Shown here one piece after another: positions 17,011 to 26,353 of a stretch of 64,000 bases of DNA (its first letter is position 1; each line of letters begins with the position of its first letter). The stretch is from assembly GCA_965248685.1 (NCBI GenBank), contig CBDFKC010000003.1, forward strand, positions 1,116,001 to 1,180,000. The letters run 5' to 3'. The position numbers were made by a program, and so were the translations under genes. The notes under the pieces are model-generated. The model made no database searches and was not told the origin of the DNA. It worked only from the letters and a program-made list of their open reading frames with translations. The DNA is from VYFG01 sp965248685. GTDB taxonomy: Bacteria; Pseudomonadota; Gammaproteobacteria; Arenicellales; Poriferihabitantaceae.

Positions 17011-17610
17011 ATGAAAAAGCAAGTTGATTTTTATTTTTCCCCGTCCAGTCGATATTCCTATCTTGCTTCGACCCAGTTAGACAGGATTTGTGGCCAGGCT
17101 GGCTGCGAATTTAATTGGTTGCCGGTGAACAATGTCGAATTGCTCGAACGCCTTGGTAGCAATCCGTTTCATTCTGAAAAACTGGTATCTGGTCAATACG
17201 ACTGGGCATATCGGGAATACGATGCAACCTGCTGGGCAGAATATTATGGCGTTCCATTTGTCGAACCGACCGGTTTTCGCAAAGACCCACCTTATCTCAC
17301 TCGGGCCTGTTATGCCGCGGAAATGTTTGGCAAACTGGTGCCATTTTGTAGAAGGATATCTCATGCGGTGTTTGCAGAAAGCGGTGTTATTGATCCTGAT
17401 CTACTCAGTGATTTTGCAGTGGAACTTGGAATCTCACGAAGTGAATTTAATTCAGCCCTGAATTTGGAGGCAATTTCTGACCGCCTCGAGGAGATTCTTC
17501 AGCGCGCGCTGTCTAAAAATATTATTGGCGTCCCTACTTTTGTCTACGCCAAGAAATCATTTTGGGGTAATGATCGTTTACCCTTGCTTGAGTATGAGTT
17601 AACCAAATAA
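17011..17610 (+). CDS. DsbA-fold isomerase (2-hydroxychromene-2-carboxylate isomerase-like)
   Basis: 199 residues with a thioredoxin/GST-kappa fold. The start VDFYFSPSSRYSYLASTQL and the end GVPTFVYAKKSFWGNDRL are hallmarks of HCCA isomerases, which use glutathione in aromatic degradation. The CxxC of DsbA is absent; the position corresponding to it reads SPSSRYSY, as expected for the isomerase branch. There are no naphthalene or aromatic genes nearby, so the real substrate is unknown. Confidence 0.82.
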   Translation: MKKQVDFYFSPSSRYSYLASTQLDRICGQAGCEFNWLPVNNVELLERLGSNPFHSEKLVSGQYDWAYREYDATCWAEYYGVPFVEPTGFRKDPPYLTRACYAAEMFGKLVPFCRRISHAVFAESGVIDPDLLSDFAVELGISRSEFNSALNLEAISDRLEEILQRALSKNIIGVPTFVYAKKSFWGNDRLPLLEYELTK

Positions 17611-17634
17611 ATTGACTTAGCAAATTGCCCCGTC

Positions 17635-18249
17635 TTAGGAAACCATTATTTGTTTGCCTATACCTAAATTTTTCCTGTAAACAGCAAATAACAACACCCC
17701 CGTTGAAACCATTAAACTGATCTGGAAGGCGGAATTCTCTATATTCCAAACCGAAATAGAAGGAATGATCAATACCGCGCTTAAAAAGCTGGTGAAATAA
17801 ATCAACGGCGTTTCGGTTTCAGGATAATTCCAGGCTTTAATGAATGTCGGTATGCAGGCCAACGTATTGGAGGTTGTTGCCAGCAATATCGCGATAAGGG
17901 GAGAATCTGCTGCGCCCCAAAAAATCAAGGCTACCAGGGAGAATCCACCGCAGACCAAATCAAATCGGGTTAGTTTCCAATAACCGTTTTTGTTGGCAAA
18001 AGATGCCAGAAAAATAAATGCAGGCACTACGCCCCCGATGATAACGCGAACCGATGGCCAGATATCCGCATCTGCAGAAAACGCCGCGCCAATACTGACC
18101 AATGGAGCCAGCGCCCACATAAACCAGGACACCCGGTTAGGCTTGGTTCTACCCGCGAGGGTGTCGCGAAAATACGCGAAGCCCCCCGTCACCATCAGTA
18201 TTGCACTGACGATCACCAATACCTGGGGTATGGTCAAATTGAATAACAT
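17635..18249 (-). CDS. Multispanning inner-membrane protein, unknown
   Basis: 204 residues with about seven hydrophobic segments. The N-terminal pattern QVLVIVSAILMVTGGFAYFR and TKPNRVSWFMWALAPL is reminiscent of PQ-loop/SemiSWEET-like proteins, where a proline lies in the membrane turn, but I cannot assign it to that family with confidence. ATTSNTLACIPTFIKAWNYP repeats a similar pattern in the second half, suggesting an internal duplication. It is convergent with the isomerase gene (24 bp apart). A transport role is only an inference. Confidence 0.6.
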   Translation of the reverse strand: MLFNLTIPQVLVIVSAILMVTGGFAYFRDTLAGRTKPNRVSWFMWALAPLVSIGAAFSADADIWPSVRVIIGGVVPAFIFLASFANKNGYWKLTRFDLVCGGFSLVALIFWGAADSPLIAILLATTSNTLACIPTFIKAWNYPETETPLIYFTSFLSAVLIIPSISVWNIENSAFQISLMVSTGVLLFAVYRKNLGIGKQIMVS

Positions 18250-18424
18250 GAGTGAGAGCAGGATCGTTTGGTGAGGAATCAGAAAGATTTAATCAGTGGT
18301 TACCCAGATTCCGTTTTAACAGTGATCCGTCCTGGCACTTGCAATATATAAGAATGGCTGTGAAATAACCATTAATTAATGATAACTTCCAGCGTTGCAA
18401 TAATTCTAATCCAGAAGAATTCCA

Positions 18425-19582
18425 ATGGCATTACATTTTAGTCGAGAAGAATACGCCCAAAGAATTAATCGGGCCAGCGCCGCAATAACATCAGCGGGTC
18501 TGGACGGTATTTTGCTGTTTGCCCCGGAAAGTCATTATTACCTGACGGGTTACGATACCTTTGGTTTTTCCATGTTCCAGTGCATGGTGGTTAGCGCTGA
18601 TGGCCGGGTAGAACTTCTAACCAGATTACCTGACCTGAGGCAAGCCCAACAAACATCGATATTGTCTGATGGACAAATTCATATCTGGACCGAGGTTGAG
18701 GGAGTTGATCCGTCGCAAGATCTCGTGGAGTTACTCACAGAGATGAGTCTGATTAATGCCAGATTGGGAATTGAAACCAGAACCGTGGGTCTGACGGCGT
18801 ATAACGGCAAGTTGGTATTCGACCGGCTTGATGGCAAGGCAAAATTGGTGGAATCCTCGGATCTGATTCCACCGCTGCGTCGGGAAAAAAGTGATCAGGA
18901 GATTAAATATCACCGCCGGGCCGCGGTGCTGAGTGACGATGCTCTTGACGCCGCCATAGCTACTACCGAACCAGGGGCCTTCGAAGGTGAAATTCTCGCG
19001 GCTATGCAGGGAGCGGTATTTAAGGGAGGGGGCAGTTACGCCGGCAACGAGTTTATCATTGGGTCCGGTGAATCTGCCTTGCTATGTCGCTATCACTCTG
19101 GACCGAGACATCTGGATAGCACAGATCAGATGACCCTGGAATGGTCGGGCGCCTATTTTCGCTATCAGGCCGCCATGATGCGTACGCTTATTGTTGGAGC
19201 TGCTAATCGGACCCAACGTAAAATGCACGGGGCAGCGGTAGAAGCATTGCAAGCTTGCGAAACTGCGATTAAGCCCGGGCGCCCCATGGGAGACGTGTAT
19301 GCGGCTCACGCTAAGGTTTTTGACGACCATGGATTGCAGCATGCCCGGATGCAGGCCTGCGGTTATGGCATGGGGGCGGTGTTTAATCCAATTTGGGTAG
19401 ATTTCCCCATGTTTTATCAAAATAATCCGCTAATCATGAACCCCGGTAACGTGTACTTTCTGCATATGATATTAATGGACTCCGATGCCGGACTGGCGAT
19501 GTGCTGGGGGCATTCTGTGCTAGTTAAAGCCGATGGTGTGGAGCGGTTGAGCCGATCTCCATTGGACCTGGTGGAATTATAG
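18425..19582 (+). CDS. M24-family protein without metal ligands (creatinase/DoeA-like)
   Basis: 385 residues with the two-domain pita-bread layout: an N-terminal creatinase domain (HYYLTGYDTFGFSMFQCMVV) and a C-terminal M24 domain. The five metal ligands of M24 aminopeptidases are not conserved: the DxG/YxxDxTRT region reads EWSGAYFRYQAAMMRT, the histidine region is ACGYGMG, and the two glutamates are missing. Creatinase and ectoine hydrolase DoeA are metal-free members that cleave small amidino or cyclic substrates. With a DoeB-like gene in the same window, ectoine hydrolase is an attractive guess; creatine-type substrates are the alternative. It is convergent with the membrane protein at 19585 (2 bp). 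Confidence 0.78.
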   Translation: MALHFSREEYAQRINRASAAITSAGLDGILLFAPESHYYLTGYDTFGFSMFQCMVVSADGRVELLTRLPDLRQAQQTSILSDGQIHIWTEVEGVDPSQDLVELLTEMSLINARLGIETRTVGLTAYNGKLVFDRLDGKAKLVESSDLIPPLRREKSDQEIKYHRRAAVLSDDALDAAIATTEPGAFEGEILAAMQGAVFKGGGSYAGNEFIIGSGESALLCRYHSGPRHLDSTDQMTLEWSGAYFRYQAAMMRTLIVGAANRTQRKMHGAAVEALQACETAIKPGRPMGDVYAAHAKVFDDHGLQHARMQACGYGMGAVFNPIWVDFPMFYQNNPLIMNPGNVYFLHMILMDSDAGLAMCWGHSVLVKADGVERLSRSPLDLVEL

Positions 19583-19584
19583 AT

Positions 19585-20208
19585 TTATTGTTCTGGTGCC
19601 CGGCGAACGTTAAACAACCGGAAACTCCATTGCACTGATGGACCGATGAGCAAAGCCATGACAATTGTGCCCGGACCGAAAGGTCCGCCAAGCCACCAGG
19701 CCATGACAAATACTGCTAGCTCAATCCCAGCGCGGGACCAGCGCAGACTTAATCCGGTGGTGCGCTGTACCGCCAGCATCAGGCTGTCCCGGGGACCGGC
19801 GCCTGCGTTCACTCCGATGTAAATACCGGTAGCTATACCCATGAGAATGACCGAGGCTAACAGCATAATTACTTGGAGGGGCAGGTTGCTTGCCACAGAA
19901 GGAATCGCCCATAGGAATAGATCAACCCAGGGACCGATAAACAGAATATTTCCCAGAGTGCCCCAACCGATACGTTCACGCATCACGAGTGCACCTATAA
20001 GTACCGCAAAACCGATCAAGACGGTAACGGTTCCCGGGGTCAAATCAAACAGTTGAGCCAAAGCTACGGTTAGCATCACCCAGGGGCTGGCGCCAAGATT
20101 TGCCAGAATTAACAATGCAATGGAAAGTCCAAAAAGTGAAAAACCAATTTGGATCACAACGAAGTCCCGGACCAGGGTATTCCGTCGTATTGGAATTAAA
20201 ATAGACAT
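19585..20208 (-). CDS. YczE/YitT-family membrane protein
   Basis: 207 residues with five or six membrane helices. GFSLFGLSIALLILANLGAS and GIYIGVNAGAGPRDSLML are characteristic of the YczE/YitT family (integral membrane proteins of unknown transport role). The ATG at 20208 (MSILIPIRRNTLVRDF) is preferred over the TTG at 20247, although neither has a clear ribosome site. No operon partner; function not known. Confidence 0.75.
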   Translation of the reverse strand: MSILIPIRRNTLVRDFVVIQIGFSLFGLSIALLILANLGASPWVMLTVALAQLFDLTPGTVTVLIGFAVLIGALVMRERIGWGTLGNILFIGPWVDLFLWAIPSVASNLPLQVIMLLASVILMGIATGIYIGVNAGAGPRDSLMLAVQRTTGLSLRWSRAGIELAVFVMAWWLGGPFGPGTIVMALLIGPSVQWSFRLFNVRRAPEQ

Positions 20209-20365
20209 GGGTTGATCATAACCTTTCGGTAAAAGGGCAACTACCAAGCCGAATCGAACCGATTTACTCTCGGCGTGAATTTAGTTTGTGGATTCCGCTA
20301 AACTTCTAAACTTTGTTTTTATACGTTGCCTGGATCCAGGCCCGGGTCGATGATTAATTAATCTA

Positions 20366-21136
20366 ATGAAATTTATCCATTTAACCGACACCCATTTGGT
20401 GACGCCTGGCGAGGCGTTGAAACAATTGGATCCAGCCAAACGACTGGTTCCCTGTATTGATAGCATCAATCGGGATCATGGGGATGCCGAATGCTGCATC
20501 GTTACCGGTGATCTAGCGGATCGAGGGGAAGACACTGCCTATCAATTTTTGCGAGAACAGATTGATCGTAGCGTCATAAAATGCCATCTAATACCGGGCA
20601 ATCACGATGATCGGGAAAAAATCATAAGCTGGTTTCCCGACACTCCAGTTGATGACAATGGATTTATCCAATACACGGTAAAAACCTCTGCTGGGGTTTT
20701 TGTTCTGTTGGATACCGTACAGTCCGGTAGTCACAGCGGAGAATTTTGTGTCAAACGCCAGCAATGGTTAAACAAGGTCCTTTACCAGCATCGTGATGAG
20801 TCCGTGTTTTTATTTATGCACCACCCGCCGTTCAATCTACATCTGCCGTGCATTGATCGGATTGGTTTAGCCGAGCAGGCAGAGTTCGCCGATATAGTTT
20901 GCCGACATCATAATATTCGCCATCTTTTTTTCGGTCATGCCCATCGCCCGTTAAGTGGTAATTGGAAGGGTATTTCCTTTTCGTCACTCAGAGGCACCAA
21001 TCATCAAGTTGGCCTTGACTTCGAACTCAGACAAATCCGTTATGTGGATGAGCCGCCGGAATATTCTATTGTATTTGTTTCCGAAGACCAGATTGTGGTT
21101 CACACCCACAGCTATCCAATTGATCATAGTGATTGA
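20366..21136 (+). CDS. Metallophosphoesterase, CpdA-like
   Basis: 256-residue calcineurin-type phosphoesterase. Metal-binding motifs are in order: HLTDTHL (D-x-H), IVTGDLADRGED (GD-x2-D), IPGNHDDRE (GNH[DE]), MHHPPF and FFGHAHRP (GH-x-H). The size and motif spacing match class III cyclic-nucleotide phosphodiesterase (CpdA) and the GpdQ-type phosphodiesterases. The ATG at 20366 is the natural family start. Predicted cytoplasmic. It precedes the DMT transporter by 30 bp on the same strand. Confidence 0.85.
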   Translation: MKFIHLTDTHLVTPGEALKQLDPAKRLVPCIDSINRDHGDAECCIVTGDLADRGEDTAYQFLREQIDRSVIKCHLIPGNHDDREKIISWFPDTPVDDNGFIQYTVKTSAGVFVLLDTVQSGSHSGEFCVKRQQWLNKVLYQHRDESVFLFMHHPPFNLHLPCIDRIGLAEQAEFADIVCRHHNIRHLFFGHAHRPLSGNWKGISFSSLRGTNHQVGLDFELRQIRYVDEPPEYSIVFVSEDQIVVHTHSYPIDHSD

Positions 21137-21166
21137 ATCTCGTCGGGAGATTCAATTTTCCAGAGC

Positions 21167-22039
21167 ATGATGAATTCCTCTACCGCCGTCCTGGCCTTGC
21201 TATGCCTGCTGGCGTCAGGGTTTTTGGATCTGGTATTCAAACTCTACTCAGCGCAGCCACGATCCCGAGGTTTGCTGGTGTGTGGTATCGGTTGTATCTG
21301 GGCCGGATTGCAAGGCGGTTATATTGGCTATACTGACGCTGTTCTGACCCTGGATACTGCGACGGTTAGTTTCGGACTTATAGCCGCGGTTTTTGTCACA
21401 GTATCGAATATCCTGTTGATTGAATGTCTTGGTCATCTGCCCATCAGCATGGCCTCTACAATCTATCGGCTGAACACGATTCCCCTGGTGATCCTCGCGT
21501 TTCTATTTCTTGGAGAAGATATCGGGTTAGTTAAAGGCACCGGAATAGTGGTTGGTCTGATTACCGTCTTGCTGTTGTATCAGCCAGCTGGAAATGGAGC
21601 AATGCTAACGGCAGGGTCGGGTCGATTCTATTTAAGTCTGATCATTGTCGCCAGTTGTATTCGTGCGCTGTACGGTATCGTTACCAAGGCCGGGGTCAGT
21701 AATGGCGGAGACCCCAATACCATGATGTTGCTGGCCGCAATTGGCTGGTGTATTGGCGGACTTGCCTACGCCCACATCAGGGAAAACAAGGTCGCACTGT
21801 CAAGAGATGTGCTCGGTTATATTTTGATTGGCGGATTTCTGGTGTTTAGTATAGTCTGGTTACTGACTACAGCACTTACCCTGGGAGACGCCAGCGTCGT
21901 GGTCCCGTTAGCGAACATGGGGTTTGTCGCCGCATTTATATTATCGTTGGCAATGAAGCTCGAATTCCTTACCCCTAGAAAATCCCTGGCCATAGCAAGT
22001 GCGATACTGGCCGTTGCCCTGCTTACCATTTCTGCATAG
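21167..22039 (+). CDS. EamA/DMT-family transporter
   Basis: 290 residues with about ten membrane helices in two five-helix halves, the drug/metabolite transporter layout. Typical segments are ISMASTIYRLNTIPLVILAF followed by LFLGEDIG, and DASVVVPLANMGFVAAFILS. Located in the inner membrane; substrate unknown (amines, amino acids or metabolites are common). It is closely linked to the upstream phosphoesterase (30 bp). Confidence 0.83.
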   Translation: MMNSSTAVLALLCLLASGFLDLVFKLYSAQPRSRGLLVCGIGCIWAGLQGGYIGYTDAVLTLDTATVSFGLIAAVFVTVSNILLIECLGHLPISMASTIYRLNTIPLVILAFLFLGEDIGLVKGTGIVVGLITVLLLYQPAGNGAMLTAGSGRFYLSLIIVASCIRALYGIVTKAGVSNGGDPNTMMLLAAIGWCIGGLAYAHIRENKVALSRDVLGYILIGGFLVFSIVWLLTTALTLGDASVVVPLANMGFVAAFILSLAMKLEFLTPRKSLAIASAILAVALLTISA

Positions 22040-22049
22040 CGAAGGACGT

Positions 22050-22062
22050 TTTAATTTCCCCC
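22050..22062. repeat. 13-bp intergenic motif, copy 1
   Basis: TTTAATTTCCCCC, found identically at 28270 and 53120, always after a stop codon and before a plus-strand gene. Role unknown. Confidence 0.5.
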
Positions 22063-22203
22063 ATGGTTTTTTGACCAAAAGCATTGTTTCTTGTTTCCCT
22101 CGCCTCTATCCGCTAGGATTTGGCCGATGAATACATTTGTCACCAAGTTTCGAATTCTGATGGGTTCACTGCGGTTTCAATTATTGGCGAACAGGCGACG
22201 ATA

Positions 22204-23379
22204 ATGGTTCGATTGGCTGACGTACCCGAGCCAGAGCGCAGCGTGATTGCGAATCTGACTTGTCCATCTTATTCACCTTTGCCCTATACCCAGGCCACAC
22301 CTGCAGAGCAACGTCATGTTGCGCTGGTTTCCACTGCCGGCCTGATAGTGCGGGGAGAAAGACCGTTATTGCCAAGGGACCCGGGATATCGCTCAGTTGA
22401 TGAATCGATCACTGATGGTGATATTCTTTGTAGCCATGTCTCGGTAAATTTCGATCGCACCGGATTTCAGCAGGACCTCAACGTGATGCTGCCCAGGGAC
22501 CGTCTCGTTGAACTTGCGAGCAGTGGAAAAATTGGCCAAGCCGCGGATGTCCATTATTCGTTTATGGGAGCGACGGACCCACAAGCATTCGAAAGCAATG
22601 CCCGTATTCTGGGCGGCAAGATGCTTGCACTAGGCGTTAACACCGTGGTTCTTGCCCCAGTCTGACCAGCCTGTACCCGCGCCGTGAGCGCGCTTGCTTA
22701 TTTCTTTGAGGAGGTTGGCCTCGCCACCGTGGTGGTAGCATTGGTACGCGAACACGTGGAGTTAATGCGGCCGCCCAGAGCGCTATGGGTCCCATTTGAA
22801 CTGGGACGCCCATTTGGCACCCCTGGTGAAACGGAATCACAGACCGATGTGTTGCTAGCTGCCCTGAGGTTGCTGGATAAACCCGGGCCCGGGCCAATTC
22901 TGCAGGATTATTCGAATCCCTTCGTGCCACCACAAAAAAACCAGGACTGGCGATTTCCCGGACAATTGGAAACCGCTGACCTGTATGCCGAAATGAATTG
23001 CGTTGTACCACTGTGGCAACGGGCAAAACAGCGTTGCGGAAGAACTACCGTTGGAATCAGTGGGCTCTCACCCGAAGACGCATTCAATTTTATCCATCGC
23101 TACCATTCTCCTGACCCAATGCCAAACCCAGTGGGAATGTCCACAATTAACCGAGTGAGATTTGCCGTCGATGATATCAAGGCGATTTATCTTGAGGCCG
23201 CCACCGCGGATGCTGGCAACCCGTCTTCCGCACAATTGTTGGACTGGTTCTGGGAGCAGACTCTGGCCGGGAGTATGCTACGGGAATTGCAGGACCGTGT
23301 TAGTATGAGTGAAGATAAAAACCTCCAATTGATTGCGGGTTCCCTGGTACCCGCCGAGCGCGTTAACGCACTCCGCTAG
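22204..23379 (+). CDS. Selenoprotein of the GrdB-like (glycine/betaine/proline reductase B) family, TGA read as selenocysteine
   Basis: One reading frame interrupted by TGA at 22663-22665, interpreted as selenocysteine 154 of a 391-residue protein. Before the TGA: MVRLADVPEPER, SHVSVNFDRTGFQQDLNV and HYSFMGATDPQ; after it VREHVELMRPPRALWVPFEL, which are both halves of the same family. The TGA lies in APV-U-PAC, a U-x-x-C redox motif at the position where family members carry selenocysteine or cysteine. A hairpin suited to SelB lies 12-26 nt downstream (separate entry). The frame is open upstream to a TTG at 22120, but the family begins at the ATG at 22204. Homologues in aerobic bacteria have no proven reaction; a thiol/selenol reductase or lyase acting on an amine is an inference. 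The selA/B/C/D genes are not in the window. Confidence 0.82.
22678..22692 (+). promoter_or_regulatory. Candidate bacterial SECIS element
   Basis: Five-bp GC stem CGCGC (22678-22682) and GCGCG (22688-22692) closing the 5-nt loop CGTGA. The loop G at 22684 is the second loop base and lies 19 nt after the TGA, within the 16-37 nt spacing described for bacterial SECIS hairpins. The stem is short, so folding with flanking bases needs to be calculated. Confidence 0.6.
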
Positions 23380-23730
23380 TAACCCCGCTCAGAACAAAAC
23401 TCTAGGTCTGATCTACCGTCATCGATGGCGCAAAACACATTGATTAAAATCGTTCCGACTCAGACAACAATATCCGTCACAGGGATGCGTTCAACGGCGC
23501 GGTAGATTAATCGCGAATTGCACTTGATTTGATCACAGAATAAAAATAGATCCGGGTAGAATCAATGTCGATGATTAGGGTTAATCCCGAGAGGCATACT
23601 ATGACCCCGTTGGCCAGGGTTTGTTGGAATCCGGATAATGGCAAACCGTGATATCCTCCAATTTCAATCAGGATTGGTTTAAACAACACCAATTCATCTC
23701 TCATTTTCTGCAAACTATAATTTTGGACAT
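23380..23730. other. Intergenic region
   Basis: 351 bp between the selenoprotein and the phosphoribosyltransferase. A 68-codon minus-strand frame (23507-23713) lacks a ribosome site and resembles nothing known to me. Presumably contains the promoter of the gene at 23731; no clear signal recognised. Confidence 0.4.
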
Positions 23731-24297
23731 ATGTCAGATAAACGATATATAACCGCTCAGGAGCTTCTGGAAGATTCGTTTCGGCTGGGGGTCAATATCA
23801 TCAACAGTGGTTTTCGGCCTGACTTTATCGTTGCAATTTGGCGGGGTGGTACTCCGGTCGGTATAGCGATACAGGAATTGCTCCAGCATTTTAATATTCC
23901 TACGGATCACATCAGTTTACGGACCTCCCTGTACGCCGGAATAGCCAAGTCCAAAAACAAGGTGCGGGTGCATGGTATGGGCTATTTGGTCAAGAACCTG
24001 AATGCCCACAACTCGTTATTAATCGTCGACGATGTCTATGATTCTGGCCGCAGTATCGAAGCAGTAGTCGATCAGTTAAGCGCGCGCACCCGACGCAATA
24101 CTCCCCAGCAAATTAAGGTCGCTACGCCCTGGTACAAACCGGATAACAATGCCACTGAGCGGGTGCCGGATTTTTATCTGCATGAAACCGATAAGTGGCT
24201 GGTGTTTCCCCATGAAGTTACCGGATTAAGTGAACAGGAGCAGATGGATGGCAAGGGCAGCCTGTATAGCATTATGCAGCAAGTAGGTAATCCTTAG
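23731..24297 (+). CDS. Phosphoribosyltransferase (hypoxanthine/xanthine type)
   Basis: 188 residues, type I PRTase. The PRPP-binding loop is LLIVDDVYDSGRS, and IVAIWRGGTPVGIAI is the first substrate loop. KVATPWYKPDNN and LHETDKWLVFPHE are typical of the Gpt/HprT-like branch that salvages purine bases to nucleotides. Base preference cannot be read from the sequence. Single gene, convergent with rep 34 bp downstream. Confidence 0.83.
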   Translation: MSDKRYITAQELLEDSFRLGVNIINSGFRPDFIVAIWRGGTPVGIAIQELLQHFNIPTDHISLRTSLYAGIAKSKNKVRVHGMGYLVKNLNAHNSLLIVDDVYDSGRSIEAVVDQLSARTRRNTPQQIKVATPWYKPDNNATERVPDFYLHETDKWLVFPHEVTGLSEQEQMDGKGSLYSIMQQVGNP

Positions 24298-24331
24298 ATT
24301 GATTCGACGCTAAGCAGCGAATCTTATATTG

Positions 24332-26353
24332 CTAATCTGCCCGATTGCGCTGCTCCCTGAGGGCGCGAATGGTTGCGAGTTGGGATTTACCGGTTTCCTG
24401 TAACTGTGTTGGATCAGGAGAATCCCCCAGATCCCATTCGATTTCATCCGCCGGCAACTCTTCGATAAACCGGCTCGGTTCACAGTTGATCCAATCACCG
24501 AAGCGTTTACGATTGCGGGCATAGGAAAGCGTTAGTGTTTGCATGGCTCGGGTAATCCCGACATAGAATAGTCGCCGTTCTTCCTGGTCGTCTCCCTGGG
24601 TCACCGATACACGATGCGGCAGAATCTCTTCCTCAACCCCAACGATATAGACGTGGGGAAACTCCAGTCCCTTGGCACCATGCAGCGTCATTAAATTGAC
24701 CACATTAGTGTCCTGTTCCTGCTGTTGTTGATCGAGCATGTCGTTGAGAATGAGTTCACTTACCAACTCCACCAGAGTGGCATCTGCTTCCCGCGCCTGG
24801 GCAGCAGATTCGAGCCAGCCGATCAACAGCATTATATTGTCCCAGCGGGCCTCGGCTATGCTCAGCTCACAGGTTCCCCGAAGCCATCGCTTGTATTCAA
24901 TAAATTCGAGTAGTTCCGCGATTGCCTCGATTGGATCGCCTTGCTCCACCTGCCGCTGCAGCGCGGTCACCTTGACCGAAAAATCCCCCAGTACCCTTGC
25001 TTGTCGGACCGTCAAAATAGAATCCAATCCGGGATCGGATAGTGTGGCAAACAAACTTTGCCCGTGCTGGCTGGACAGGGCTGCAAGTTTCTCCAGGCTG
25101 GTGGAGCCAATTCCCCGTCGTGGTGAATTAATAATTCGGAGTAACGCGGTGTCGTCGGAAGGATTCGTTAGTAGACGCAGATAGGCCATGACATCGCGAA
25201 TTTCGGAGCGATCAAAAAAAGACGATCCGCCGCTGATCCGATACGGGACCCGTAGCTCTCTTAGCTTGATTTCAAGTTCCCGAGACTGGTGATTGCTGCG
25301 ATATAGAATGGCGAAATCGCCGTAGTCAATGCCCTGGCGGAATTGTTGTCCCATGATCAAGGAAACTACCCGTTCTGCTTCGTGCTGTTCGTTTTTGGTA
25401 GCGATAATATTGATTGGTTCACCATAGCCCAGGCGGCTCCAGAGGCTTTTTTCGAATACCCTCGGATTCTGGGCAATCAGGTGATTGGCTACTTTCAAAA
25501 TGCGCCCGCAAGAGCGATAGTTTTGTTCGAGTTTGACCACTGTCAAATCGGTAAAGTCGGCTTCGAGTTGAGACAAATTCCGCGGTAATGCGCCGCGCCA
25601 GGCGTAGATTGACTGATCATCGTCACCCACCACGGTCAGGCGTCGTCCATCTTGGGCCAATTGTTTTACTAATTGATACTGGGCGCCATTGGTATCCTGA
25701 TATTCGTCCACCAACAGGTATCGAATCTGTAATTGCCAATGACGGCAGATATCGGGATGTTCACTAAACAACCTCACCGGCAGGAAAATCAGGTCGTCCA
25801 GATCTACTGAATTACAGGCCTGAAGATAACGCTGATACTTGGGATATGCCTCCAGGCTTATTTGGTCCAACGGGTCACTTGGATTAGGATTGACCTGCTT
25901 CGGACCAAGACCCTGATTTTTCCAATGGGATATTCGGTGGGTAACCCTGTCCACCAAATCCTTGCTGCTGAGCAAGTCCCCGCCGAGCATATCGGCCAGT
26001 ACGGTTGCGCCGTCTCTTGGATCGATAATGCTGAAATCCCTTTCCAGGTTAACCAACCTGGCCTGGCTCCGGAGAATTTTCATTCCCAGAGAATGGAAGG
26101 TTGAGATGGTAAGGCCCTTGGCGCGCACCGGATCGGAAAATGTTTGTGCGACCCTTTGTTTCATCTCCCTGGCGGCTTTGTTGGTGAATGTTACCGCAGT
26201 AATGTCGCTGGGTTGAACATCCCGGGAATTGATTAACCAGGCGATTTTTCGGGTCACCACCCGGGTTTTGCCACTACCGGCGCCAGCAAGAACCAATAAA
26301 GGGCTGCCGAGGTGTTCCACAGCCTGTTGTTGCGGGGGATTTAGCTGATCCAC
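24332..26353 (-). CDS. rep: ATP-dependent DNA helicase Rep
   Basis: 673 residues, the same length as E. coli Rep. Superfamily 1A helicase that moves 3'-5' and helps replication forks pass obstacles. Motifs: NPPQQQAVEHLGSPLLVLAG followed by GAGSGKT (Walker A), LLVDEYQDTN (motif II), VVGDDDQSIYAWRGA (motif III), VKLEQNYRS (IV), LMTLHGAKGLEFPHVYIVGV (V) and ERRLFYVGITRAM (VI). UvrD/PcrA are longer and differ at the C-terminus. Cytoplasmic housekeeping enzyme with its own promoter region at 26354 onward. Confidence 0.93.
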   Translation of the reverse strand: MDQLNPPQQQAVEHLGSPLLVLAGAGSGKTRVVTRKIAWLINSRDVQPSDITAVTFTNKAAREMKQRVAQTFSDPVRAKGLTISTFHSLGMKILRSQARLVNLERDFSIIDPRDGATVLADMLGGDLLSSKDLVDRVTHRISHWKNQGLGPKQVNPNPSDPLDQISLEAYPKYQRYLQACNSVDLDDLIFLPVRLFSEHPDICRHWQLQIRYLLVDEYQDTNGAQYQLVKQLAQDGRRLTVVGDDDQSIYAWRGALPRNLSQLEADFTDLTVVKLEQNYRSCGRILKVANHLIAQNPRVFEKSLWSRLGYGEPINIIATKNEQHEAERVVSLIMGQQFRQGIDYGDFAILYRSNHQSRELEIKLRELRVPYRISGGSSFFDRSEIRDVMAYLRLLTNPSDDTALLRIINSPRRGIGSTSLEKLAALSSQHGQSLFATLSDPGLDSILTVRQARVLGDFSVKVTALQRQVEQGDPIEAIAELLEFIEYKRWLRGTCELSIAEARWDNIMLLIGWLESAAQAREADATLVELVSELILNDMLDQQQQEQDTNVVNLMTLHGAKGLEFPHVYIVGVEEEILPHRVSVTQGDDQEERRLFYVGITRAMQTLTLSYARNRKRFGDWINCEPSRFIEELPADEIEWDLGDSPDPTQLQETGKSQLATIRALREQRNRAD

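Noticed and set aside
20240..20280. tRNA-like T-arm (AATCGAACC)
   Set aside because: No acceptor, D or anticodon arms around it.
22120..22203. 28-codon N-terminal extension of the selenoprotein from a TTG
   Set aside because: No ribosome site and not similar to the family, which starts at the ATG at 22204.
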